From Clostridiaceae bacterium (lineage in GTDB: Bacteria; Bacillota; Clostridia; Oscillospirales; Acutalibacteraceae): a DNA stretch of 15,810 bases. Within the stretch, counting starts at the first letter, position 1; every line of letters starts with the position of its first letter. The stretch spans positions 1-15,810 of the forward strand of contig JAEDIL010000040.1 in the NCBI GenBank assembly GCA_016292455.1, read 5' to 3'. The translations under genes were made by a program, and so were the position numbers. Below the pieces are notes generated by a model, which worked only from the letters and a program-made list of their open reading frames with translations, did not search any database and was not told the DNA's origin. This document shows positions 6,660 through 14,172 of this stretch, piece by piece.

Positions 6660-9600
6660 TTAGCTGTAAATGAAGGTGTAGGTTGATTTAACGGCGCCAT
6701 CCATGAGGATGTAGAGCTTCTTGCCCTCGACCTTGCTGTTCGATTGAAGAATATACGGACTGTTTATTGTGAGTGATTTAAGGGTGCAGTTGTCATTGAG
6801 AACGGCGGTGATTGTTGTTCCCGGCTTGTTTTCAACGAATTTTGACCTCTTTTCGGTGAGGTTCATTCCGGCTTTGTACGACGAAGTTGCGCCGCTTCCG
6901 AGATTCATTGAATCAATGCCGCTGCTGATGAATCCGTTGTGGACGTTAAGTGCGGATTCAGCTTTTGAACCTGTCACCTTGGCTGTCTCGGGCTGGAGAA
7001 CAACCTTGATAGTGCTGCCGCTCACGCTGACTGACTTGACTTTTTGCGGGAACGTTGAAATGCTGTCGTTCTGCTTGTAGAATTCTGCATATTCGGTTCC
7101 GTTGGGAGAAACAAAGTTGTAAAGTCTCGCATATTTCTGAGTTCTGGTGTCATATTTGCCGGTGTCAATGTTCTTTTCCTTGATTGTCAACGTTCCGACG
7201 CCGTTTTTGAACGTAGCCGTTGCCGTTGAATCAGTGCTTGAAACAAGTGAGTTTTCAATTTCCTCGGCAGTTTTCGGGTCAATGAGTTTTGCAAATTCAA
7301 TCATTTCTTTGAGCGGAAGCGCACCAAGCTTGCCGTCTCTGAAATTCGCGTCAAAAACATCGACGCGCTTTGCTGTAACCGTTCCCGCAGCGTACTTAGT
7401 GTTGTTGATTGCCTGAACGAGTTTGAGTGTGTAGAGCAGGCGGTTTTCATCGTTCGAGCTTGAAAAGGCAGGTGCTGCCGGAGTGGTGTAGGTCGGCTTT
7501 GTTGTTGAAGTGCCGGAAGCTGCGGAAACAACATTGACGGTTGCGGTTGCGTAACCAGTTCTGTCGCCGTTTTTGTCAACGCCGTAAATACGGCAGGGGA
7601 CTCCGCTCGCTTCAATTTCAAATGAAACCTTGGTCTGCGGAGGAAGACGCAGTGTAACGCTGTTGGATTTTGTTGTTGCCTGTTCAACCATTACATCCGA
7701 GTTTTCTGCAACGGAAACGCTGACAGTGTATTCGGCTGCGTTGTAAACAGGATCCCATGAAACGGTGGTGAGATAGTTCGATGCCTTTTTGAATTTGACA
7801 TTCTTTATGTCGCCGAGATAATCCTCGCTGAGCTTGAAGTATTCACCGGTGCCGCCGATTGCATTGATTTCGGCTTCTGTCCATTCGTTTCTGCCGTAAT
7901 CATAGTATTCAAGCGTATACTCCATACCCGCCTGTTTGTCCCACGCAACTTTGTGATAATGTTCATAGTTTGCGTTCGTAACAATTTTGAAGCCCGTGAC
8001 GGGGTTGAGGTAGGTTTTTGCCGAAGCAAAGTCTGAGGGTTCGCCAATCTGACGTCCGCTCTGAACGGTGATGAAGGCCTTGACGGTGAAAGCGTAGGTT
8101 GTGTTCGGCGAAAGACCGGTAAAAGTGCAAAGGTTGGTTTTTACTTCAACTGTTTCGGCGGTGTCGATTCTTTCAACGATATAGCCCTCTGCGCCGGGAA
8201 GAGCCGGCCATGAAATAACCATAGACTTTGCATCATTGCCCGAAACGGCTTTGACGTCGGCAACCTGTGCGGGCGCGGTTTTTCCTGCAAATGTTGCCGG
8301 AACACCGAGAACGCCGTTTTCGCTCACACCGGTGACGCGCAGGTAAAGAACGGTTGAATTTGTCAGATCACCGATGGTGCAGTAGATTCTGCCGCCGGCC
8401 TCGGTGACAAATGCGCCCTCAAAGTCGATGTTTGACCAGGTTTTGTTGTCAGAACTCTTTTCAATAATATAGCTTGCCGCTTCGTTCACCTTTTCCCAGG
8501 AAAAATTGATGTCCGAGCCGGTAACGGTGTCAGCTCTGAGGGTGCCGACAGCGGAAAAAACAGTTTTTGTTTTAACCTCGTCTGAATAGTAAGAGAAGAG
8601 CTTTTTATTTGAAGAGACGCTGTATGCTCTGACCTTGAAGCGGTATTCAGTAAGGCTTGAAAGCCCATTGACTGTGAAAGAGGTGCTGCCGGTTGTGCCG
8701 CTGAGCGTCCACTTTCCGTTCTTTAAAACATAAACCTCATAGCCTGACGCGCCGGAGGCTGCTTTCCATTTGAGCGAAACAGTTGAATCCTCAGCCGAAA
8801 GAACTTCAAGTCCCTCAACCTTTGCGGGAGCGGTTTTGACGGCAAGGGAAGCGCAGTAGGTTGAATAATAGGTCTTTGAGCCGATTTTAATATATGTTCT
8901 TACCGCGTATCTATACGAGGTGTTGGCTTTAAGATTCTTAACTGCGTATTTGTTGGTTGTTGAAGTTGCAACCTTGGTATACTTTGAACCGTCATATTTG
9001 TAAATAACATAGCCGGTAGCTCCGGAAACCTTGCCCCATGATAGCGTTACGGAACCGGAATCTGCGGAAACAAAAGCAAGCGAAGAGGGAACAACAACCT
9101 TTGGCTTTACCGTGAGAGTTTTTGAAACTGCTCCGGCGATATTCTTTTTGCCGACCGTTGTGTAGGCGTAGACGCGGAATTTTACGCTTGTGTCCGGAGT
9201 GAGCTTTGAAACGGTGAAGTATGTACTTTTGATATTTTTACCGACGGATACCCACTTTCCGCTCTTATACTGCTGAACAATATAGCCGGAAGCGCCGCTG
9301 ACCTTGTTCCAGGAAAGCTTGACGGACGTTGAGGAGGTCTGAACCGAAGCCAGTGAGGTGGGAGCGGTGCAGACGGGCTTGACGGAAACTGAGGAAGAAG
9401 CCTTGCCGTATTTTTTCTTTTTGCCGGAGGTTTTGTAGCCGACAACACGGAACTTATAGGTTGTTCCTGTTTTCAGTTTCTTGATTGTATATTTGCGGCT
9501 TTTTGTTGTTGCAACGGCTTTCCATTTGCTTGAAGCGTATTGCTGAATCTCATAGCCGGAAACGCCTGATGCTTTATTCCAGGAAAGAGTGACGGTGTTG

Positions 9601-9722
9601 TAGGTTACCTGCGCTTTGACTCCTTTGACCTGCGCAATTGCAGCAAAAGCAGGAGTGACGGCGGTGAATGCAACGCCGATACAGAAGATGAGCGTCACAA
9701 GGAATTTTGCGGTTCTTTTCAT
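6660..9722 (-). CDS. Large secreted protein with about eight FnIII domains and the shared C-terminal module (1020 aa)
   Basis: This is an exported protein whose role is probably adhesive or structural, by analogy with other FnIII repeat proteins. Residues 1-27 are a signal peptide ending in PAFA. Six clear FnIII domains start near residues 28, 117, 208, 297, 389 and 482, most with the LSWxKxSGAxGY signature. A shortened, divergent unit covers about 571-637, and another FnIII-like unit with VSWDPVYNAAEYTV covers 638-730. A Ser/Thr/Pro linker (about 731-755) leads to a C-terminal region of about 265 residues, unlike FnIII, that resembles the ends of both neighbours. No LPXTG or transmembrane anchor is visible. 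The ATG follows AAGGAGG. It lies 65 bases after the 916-aa gene and 67 bases before the 334-aa gene, so it is probably co-transcribed with them. Confidence 0.9.
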   Translation of the reverse strand: MKRTAKFLVTLIFCIGVAFTAVTPAFAAIAQVKGVKAQVTYNTVTLSWNKASGVSGYEIQQYASSKWKAVATTKSRKYTIKKLKTGTTYKFRVVGYKTSGKKKKYGKASSSVSVKPVCTAPTSLASVQTSSTSVKLSWNKVSGASGYIVQQYKSGKWVSVGKNIKSTYFTVSKLTPDTSVKFRVYAYTTVGKKNIAGAVSKTLTVKPKVVVPSSLAFVSADSGSVTLSWGKVSGATGYVIYKYDGSKYTKVATSTTNKYAVKNLKANTSYRYAVRTYIKIGSKTYYSTYCASLAVKTAPAKVEGLEVLSAEDSTVSLKWKAASGASGYEVYVLKNGKWTLSGTTGSTSFTVNGLSSLTEYRFKVRAYSVSSNKKLFSYYSDEVKTKTVFSAVGTLRADTVTGSDINFSWEKVNEAASYIIEKSSDNKTWSNIDFEGAFVTEAGGRIYCTIGDLTNSTVLYLRVTGVSENGVLGVPATFAGKTAPAQVADVKAVSGNDAKSMVISWPALPGAEGYIVERIDTAETVEVKTNLCTFTGLSPNTTYAFTVKAFITVQSGRQIGEPSDFASAKTYLNPVTGFKIVTNANYEHYHKVAWDKQAGMEYTLEYYDYGRNEWTEAEINAIGGTGEYFKLSEDYLGDIKNVKFKKASNYLTTVSWDPVYNAAEYTVSVSVAENSDVMVEQATTKSNSVTLRLPPQTKVSFEIEASGVPCRIYGVDKNGDRTGYATATVNVVSAASGTSTTKPTYTTPAAPAFSSSNDENRLLYTLKLVQAINNTKYAAGTVTAKRVDVFDANFRDGKLGALPLKEMIEFAKLIDPKTAEEIENSLVSSTDSTATATFKNGVGTLTIKEKNIDTGKYDTRTQKYARLYNFVSPNGTEYAEFYKQNDSISTFPQKVKSVSVSGSTIKVVLQPETAKVTGSKAESALNVHNGFISSGIDSMNLGSGATSSYKAGMNLTEKRSKFVENKPGTTITAVLNDNCTLKSLTINSPYILQSNSKVEGKKLYILMDGAVKSTYTFIYS

Positions 9723-9787
9723 CGGATGTTTTCCTCCTTAATATCAAATTACCGAAAATCTGACAGATATATTGAAACAGATTAACC

Positions 9788-12538
9788 TTATTTCCAGTTA
9801 AAAATGAATTTTCTTTCGAGGGTTTCGCCGAAAGAAAACGTTCTTCCGGTTGCGTTTTCAATGCCCTTTGCGCTGAAAGCGCAGGTAATGTAAAGCGAAT
9901 CGAGTCTGTTGTTGTTGACTTTTGACGTGATGACAAGCTTTTTGAAGCTGATTTCGCTCACGTTCAAGCCGTTTTCATTTGTGATTGGCTTAATATTCGG
10001 CAGGAACGCGGCGGCAAGGTCGCTGTCGGCGGGCAGCTCAATTGTGAGGTCATAACCGTTGCCGTTTTCCTTGAAGTTCACAACATATTTTTCCGCGTCC
10101 TCTTCGGTGAAGCTTACGTCTTTGGGGAACACGGGAACAGACTCTGAAACGCTTTTTCCGGTTGTCGCGTCAGTTCCGTCGGCAAAGTTGAAAAATCCTT
10201 TTTCTGCTGCGTCAATCGAGGAAAGAATTCCAAGGAACTTTTCTTCGTCCGGAAGGTACTGCCTGCTATATGAATCCGCCGTCTTGAAAAGGCGGAAGTC
10301 CTTCTGCTCTGCTGTGTTCTGCAACGCGGCGGCAAAGCAGTCGAGCGCCTGATATTTTGTTTCCGGCTGAGCGTAGGTGCTTACTGTCAGAGCGTCTGTG
10401 TATTCGCTGTATACGGTTGTTTCTCCTGCTTTGAAGAATGCCCTGAGTCTGAGTCTGTATTCAGTTGCGGCTTCTAGCGAGGTGCAGACAAAAGAGGTTT
10501 CGGTTCCGGGAACTTCAAAGATTTTCAGAGCTTCTTCACCGGTTTTCTGTACCTCAACGTAATATCCCTGTGCGCCTTCGCAGCTGCTCCAAGAAAGCGG
10601 AATTGTTGTGCGTGTAACTTTCTTTTCGTCTGCGGCAAAGTCTTTTACCGCCGGCAGGAGAGTGTAGACGGAAAGAACGGGCGAGTAGGTTTTGCTTTCA
10701 TATTTGCTGCCGGAAATGTTGACATAGGCCTTGACTGCAAAGCAATATTCCGTTCTTGCTTTGAGTGAGCTTATAGAGTAAGCCGGCGTTGCGCTGGTGC
10801 CTTTAAATGTGTATTTTTTTGTTTCGGGGTTGTAGCCGTAGATATTGTAGCCGTCAACGCCGGAGCAGGCCTGCCAGCTGAATGAAAGGCTGTTGTTGCT
10901 CCTTGAAGTCAGAGCGAGAGCTTTGACTGACGGAACGTCGGAAGCGGAAACGGTAATGTCCTTTGTATTGCCGAGAACGGTTTTGCTGCCGCTTTTGAAA
11001 AGTCCGGCAACGCGCAGCTTGACGGATTCCGAGGGAAGAAGACCTGAAACCTTGTATGAGGTCTTTGTGCTTTCGGCAACAACGTCCCATTTCTTTGTTG
11101 ATGTGTTGTACCTTGAAACACGGTATTTTTCGGCGTTTTTGACTGCGCTCCAGGAAACAGTCACACTCGAAAGTGTTGAAGAACTCTTTTTGAGGTTTGA
11201 AACTGCGGCAGGCGAAGCGGCAACAACCGTAATTTCTTTGTTTGATGAATAGTATTCTTTTTTGTTTTCAACAAAGGTTACTCTGACGCGGAGCTTGACC
11301 TTTTCGGCAGGGGAAAGACCTGTGACGGTATAGCTGAGCTTTGTTGTATAAGTAAGCGTCTGCCATGCTTTTTTTGAAGCAACGTATTTCTGAATGCGGT
11401 ATTTTGAAGCGCCGCTTACTGCGTTCCAGCTGATTTTTGCCGATGAAAGGGTGCTTGCGCTCTGTTTGAGTCCGGAAACTGCGGAAACCTTAGCGGAGCT
11501 GACGTCAATTTCGGCCTTGCCGCCGTAAATTGATTTTTTCCCGTCTTTGAAAACGCTTGTGACGCGCAGCTTGAGCTTTTCTGAGCTGCTGAGGTTTTTC
11601 AGCGTGAAAGAAGTCTTTGTAACATAGGAGAGCAGCTTCCAGCTTTTCTTTGCGGAGTCATAACGGTAAACATTGTAGCCCGTTGCGCCGCTTGCCGCGC
11701 TCCATTTGATTGTTACGGAGGAAAGCGTGTTTGAGCTTTGTTTGAGCTTTTCGGGCTTCTTCGGAACCACACTGACCGTACACTTTGCCGATTTGCCGCT
11801 GCCGTCCTTTGTCTTGACTGTGATTACGGCTGTTCCGCAGCCGACGGCTTTAATAACGCCTTTTGAACTGATTTCGGCAACTTTCTTGTTGTCGGAAGAA
11901 AATGAAAGCACGCCGCTTTGCAGCTTGTCCGTCGGAGAAACGGTGGGGGCGAGAGCTGCGGTGTCGCCGGGAGAAAGCTTCATGCTCTTCGGAGCAGTGA
12001 GCTTAGAAACAATATAGCCGATTTTGGTGACTCCGGCTGACTTGACCAGCTTCTCCGTGTTTGAAGCATAGGGAACATAGACCGTAGCCTTGCCGCAGCC
12101 GCGGAAAACGTTCTCTCCGAGCTTTTTGATGTCGGAACGGAAAACAATTTTTTTAAGTCCGGTGCAATACCAGAAAACAGCGTCTCCGAGTGAGGAAAGC
12201 TTTTTCGGCAAAACAATGCTTTCGAGTCCGGTACATTCGTTGAATGCGGTCTGACCGATGTCCGTAACGCTGTCCGGAATGGAAACAGAGGTCATCGTTT
12301 TCACCTGCCAGAAGCATTCAACGCCGATTTTGGTTACCAGCGCGGAAGAAACGGCAGACGGAATGACAACCTTTTCCGCTTTTCCGCTGTATGAAACAAC
12401 GGTGGCTTTTCCGTCCTTCACGTCAAAGACAAAGCCGTCCTGTTTGACCGTCTTTGCCGAAGCGGCAAAGACAAAAAGCAAGAGGAGCGAAAAGACGGTG
12501 AGAGCGAACAGAAGTTTTTTTGAAAGCTTGCTTTTCAT
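9788..12538 (-). CDS. Secreted BspA-like LRR / Ig-like / FnIII protein with the shared C-terminal module (916 aa)
   Basis: The ATG at 12538 is preferred: it gives MKSKLSKKLLFALTV, a normal signal peptide ending in AASA. The upstream in-frame TTG at 12550 lies only two bases from the GGAAAGG element. Residues about 50-170 are LRR_5 (BspA-like) repeats, with SVSIPDSVTDIGQTAFNEC and SIVLPKKLSSLGDAVFWYC. A Big_2-type Ig-like domain follows at about 180-262 (SFSSDNKKVAEISSKGVIKA, GTAVITVKTKDG). Five FnIII domains begin near 262, 351, 442, 532 and 629. The last 195 or so residues form the C-terminal module seen in the next two genes. It is the first gene of the cluster, behind the promoter at 12663-12691. 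LRR_5 and FnIII proteins of this kind often mediate binding to host or neighbouring cells, but the ligand here is unknown. No wall-sorting signal is seen. Confidence 0.9.
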   Translation of the reverse strand: MKSKLSKKLLFALTVFSLLLLFVFAASAKTVKQDGFVFDVKDGKATVVSYSGKAEKVVIPSAVSSALVTKIGVECFWQVKTMTSVSIPDSVTDIGQTAFNECTGLESIVLPKKLSSLGDAVFWYCTGLKKIVFRSDIKKLGENVFRGCGKATVYVPYASNTEKLVKSAGVTKIGYIVSKLTAPKSMKLSPGDTAALAPTVSPTDKLQSGVLSFSSDNKKVAEISSKGVIKAVGCGTAVITVKTKDGSGKSAKCTVSVVPKKPEKLKQSSNTLSSVTIKWSAASGATGYNVYRYDSAKKSWKLLSYVTKTSFTLKNLSSSEKLKLRVTSVFKDGKKSIYGGKAEIDVSSAKVSAVSGLKQSASTLSSAKISWNAVSGASKYRIQKYVASKKAWQTLTYTTKLSYTVTGLSPAEKVKLRVRVTFVENKKEYYSSNKEITVVAASPAAVSNLKKSSSTLSSVTVSWSAVKNAEKYRVSRYNTSTKKWDVVAESTKTSYKVSGLLPSESVKLRVAGLFKSGSKTVLGNTKDITVSASDVPSVKALALTSRSNNSLSFSWQACSGVDGYNIYGYNPETKKYTFKGTSATPAYSISSLKARTEYCFAVKAYVNISGSKYESKTYSPVLSVYTLLPAVKDFAADEKKVTRTTIPLSWSSCEGAQGYYVEVQKTGEEALKIFEVPGTETSFVCTSLEAATEYRLRLRAFFKAGETTVYSEYTDALTVSTYAQPETKYQALDCFAAALQNTAEQKDFRLFKTADSYSRQYLPDEEKFLGILSSIDAAEKGFFNFADGTDATTGKSVSESVPVFPKDVSFTEEDAEKYVVNFKENGNGYDLTIELPADSDLAAAFLPNIKPITNENGLNVSEISFKKLVITSKVNNNRLDSLYITCAFSAKGIENATGRTFSFGETLERKFIFNWK

Positions 12539-12662
12539 TTTTGTTACCAATACCTTTCCGAATCAGACAGGCCGGTGTTCTTTTCTCCGGAACCGTTCTG
12601 AAAGCAAACATTTTTCAACGCGGGGAATTCAATGTAGAATCCGCCACAATGATACACATAAC

Positions 12663-12691
12663 ATAATAGCACTTCTTTCGGAAAAAAACAA
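12663..12691 (-). promoter_or_regulatory. Predicted extended -10 promoter of the FnIII gene cluster
   Basis: On the minus strand TTGTTT (12686-12691) and TATTAT (12663-12668) are separated by 17 bases, and the -10 is preceded by TGC, an extended -10 element. The predicted start near 12656 leaves a leader of about 118 bases before the 916-aa gene. That leader holds a CCGG/CCGG inverted repeat at 12572-12590 but no riboswitch I can name. Confidence 0.6.
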
Positions 12692-12733
12692 CTTAAAACT
12701 CCATTGTTTGCAATTTATTAAAACTGTGAACGG

Positions 12734-12769
12734 AAAAAAGAAAAAAGAGACGGCAAAAACCATCTCTTT
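12734..12769 (-). terminator. Rho-independent terminator of rpsT
   Basis: AAAGAGA and TCTCTTT (12744-12750 with 12763-12769) pair perfectly. The stem extends inward by one wobble and two GC pairs around a T-rich loop, and is followed on the minus strand by a T-rich tract. It sits about 30 bases after the rpsT stop and separates rpsT from the FnIII cluster promoter. Confidence 0.8.
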
Positions 12770-12799
12770 AAATCATTGAATTCAAACAAAAGCAAAAGC

Positions 12800-13060
12800 T
12801 TATTTTGAAGCGTTGAGCTTGAGAACAATTGCAGACTTCTTTCTTGCGGCGTTGTTCTTGTGGAGAAGACCCTTGGCAGCAGCCTGGTCAATCTTTTTAA
12901 CGGCAGCAGCAACAACTGCTTCCTTGTCAGCCGCGTTAGCTTCAATGGCAGCGTTAGCCTTTTTCAAAGCGGTTTTGAGAGCAGAGTTTGCGCTCTTGTT
13001 GCGAGCCTGCTTTGTTGCGTTGACGAGAACGCGCTTTTTGGCTGATTTGATATTCGGCAT
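12800..13060 (-). CDS. rpsT: 30S ribosomal protein S20
   Basis: This 86-aa, Lys/Ala-rich protein matches S20, a helical-bundle protein that binds 16S rRNA early in small-subunit assembly. Diagnostic features are the start MPNIKSAKKRVLVNATKQAR and the end segment KGLLHKNNAARKKSA. The ATG follows AAGGGAGGTG at proper spacing. The gene is monocistronic with its own promoter and terminator, and is divergent from gpr. That arrangement is the one known in Bacillus and many Clostridia. Confidence 0.97.
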   Translation of the reverse strand: MPNIKSAKKRVLVNATKQARNKSANSALKTALKKANAAIEANAADKEAVVAAAVKKIDQAAAKGLLHKNNAARKKSAIVLKLNASK

Positions 13061-13090
13061 TTCAGTACACCTCCCTTAATACAATTACAG

Positions 13091-13119
13091 ATAATAACAT
13101 CTTTCAAAAGAAAATGCAA
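13091..13119 (-). promoter_or_regulatory. Predicted promoter of rpsT
   Basis: On the minus strand TTGCAT (13114-13119) and TATTAT (13091-13096) are separated by 17 bases. They lie about 30 bases upstream of the rpsT start and do not overlap the gpr promoter candidate. Confidence 0.65.
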
Positions 13120-13136
13120 GCAATTTTTGCATTTTT

Positions 13137-13166
13137 GGATAGACTTTTTCAGAAGCGCTAATAATG
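13137..13166 (+). promoter_or_regulatory. Candidate forespore (sigma-F/sigma-G) promoter of gpr
   Basis: GGATA (13137-13141) and GCTAATAATG (13157-13166) are separated by 15 bases. This resembles the forespore pattern GNATA with a GGNNANANT-type -10. The predicted start falls roughly 35 bases before the gpr ATG. In Bacillus subtilis gpr is known to be transcribed by sigma-F and sigma-G. The match here is by eye and is supportive, not conclusive. Confidence 0.45.
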
Positions 13167-13209
13167 ATACTATATTTTGTTTTATTTTTCAACAGTTTGG
13201 AGCAAAAAA

Positions 13210-14100
13210 ATGAATTTCAGAACCGATCTTGCGCTTGAAAAGCGCGAAAGCCTCGGTGAAGAGGCGCCTGAGGGCGTTTCCTGCGAAACCGAGGAGTACG
13301 AAACGGTCACGGTGACAACAATCACGGTTGAAAACGAAAGCGGAGCGCGCGCACTGGGAAAGCCGGAAGGAAAATATGTAACCCTTGAAGTAACTCCGTT
13401 CATGAAAAACGCCGAACTTTCAGACGAAAGAATCCGTGTTTTTTCCGAAAAGCTTTTGTCTCTTTTGCCAAAGGAGGGAACGGTTCTTGTTGCCGGACTC
13501 GGAAACGAAAGCATTACCCCGGACGCACTCGGACCGAGATGCATTTCCCTTTTGCTTGCAACGCGACACATAAAAAAGGAGCTTGCGCGGTCAATCGGCT
13601 TTTCCTCTCTTCGCCCCGTTGCGGGAATCGTCCCGGGAGTGCTGGGAAAAACCGGAATTGAAACGGCGGAAATTATTGAAGCCGTTGCAAAAAAAATTGA
13701 ACCCTCGGCGCTGATTGTGATTGACGCGCTCGCTTCAAGAAAACTGTCGCGACTCGGAACAACCGTTCAGCTGACAGATACCGGTCTTTCTCCCGGCTCC
13801 GGCGTCGGCAATCGCGGCGCAGAAATCAGCTTTTCAACGCTCGGAATTCCGGTTGTTGCCGTTGGTGTTCCTACGGTTGTTGACGGAACAACAATGGCGT
13901 TTGACCTGTTTGAAAACGCCGGCGTTGACACATCGCTTTTTCTTCGTGACGCAGACTTTTCAAAAGGAAAGCTCATGATGGTTACGCCCAAAGAAATTGA
14001 CCTTGTGATTGAGCGCGCAGCGTGGCTGATTTCCATGGGAATCAACTGCGCGCTGCAAAGGGATATGGAGCTTGACGATATTGCCGCACTTGTCAGGTGA
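13210..14100 (+). CDS. gpr: Germination protease GPR (spore protease)
   Basis: GPR is the A25-family protease that degrades small acid-soluble spore proteins during germination, releasing amino acids and freeing spore DNA. The 296-aa product begins MNFRTDLALEKRE. In known GPR zymogens the maturation cut falls in the RTD-LAxE sequence, so the propeptide here would be only about six residues, against 15-16 in Bacillus. The two conserved aspartates of the family are visible: D105 in ITPDALGPR and D172 in VIDALASR, spaced as in Bacillus megaterium. GSGVGNRGAEIS and GVPTVVDG are also typical. The ATG at 13210 follows GGAGC. An in-frame TTG at 13177 would restore a 17-residue propeptide but has no ribosome binding site. 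spoIIP follows 72 bases downstream. Confidence 0.95.
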   Translation: MNFRTDLALEKRESLGEEAPEGVSCETEEYETVTVTTITVENESGARALGKPEGKYVTLEVTPFMKNAELSDERIRVFSEKLLSLLPKEGTVLVAGLGNESITPDALGPRCISLLLATRHIKKELARSIGFSSLRPVAGIVPGVLGKTGIETAEIIEAVAKKIEPSALIVIDALASRKLSRLGTTVQLTDTGLSPGSGVGNRGAEISFSTLGIPVVAVGVPTVVDGTTMAFDLFENAGVDTSLFLRDADFSKGKLMMVTPKEIDLVIERAAWLISMGINCALQRDMELDDIAALVR

Positions 14101-14107
14101 GCTCCGG

Positions 14108-14142
14108 GTAATAGCCTTTTTCTCTTATGCATACCATATATT
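14108..14142 (+). promoter_or_regulatory. Candidate sigma-E promoter of spoIIP
   Basis: An ATA core (14111-14113) is followed after 16 bases by CATACCAT (14130-14137), one mismatch from the mother-cell sigma-E -10 pattern CATACAAT. A second -10-like octamer, CATATATT, overlaps at 14135-14142. In Bacillus subtilis spoIIP has a sigma-E promoter in addition to read-through from gpr, so the position fits. The AT-rich gap makes chance matches likely enough for caution. Confidence 0.4.
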
Positions 14143-14172
14143 ATATATTTGTGCTGTATGCGGGGGAATAGT

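Noticed and set aside
5588..6700. A 370-aa start for the membrane protein at 6700
   Set aside because: It would overlap the end of the upstream gene, read through the intercistronic hairpin and put 36 non-signal residues before the membrane helix. ATG at 6592 has the ribosome binding site.
9757..9783. AATCTG/CAGATT inverted repeat between the 916-aa and 1020-aa genes as a terminator
   Set aside because: The stem is only six pairs with a 15-base loop and no T-run, so it is too weak to call.
76..12538. LPXTG sortase anchoring of the FnIII proteins
   Set aside because: None of the four C-termini shows LPXTG followed by a hydrophobic segment and basic tail.
12539..12656. Riboswitch (for example cyclic di-GMP) in the long leader of the FnIII cluster
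   Set aside because: Only a CCGG/CCGG inverted repeat is present; none of the conserved cyclic di-GMP aptamer sequences or junctions I know could be found.
12258..12779. 173-codon plus-strand open frame opposite the start of the 916-aa gene
   Set aside because: It lies antisense to the LRR_5 domain and signal peptide and runs into the rpsT terminator. It has no ribosome binding site and no recognisable domain.
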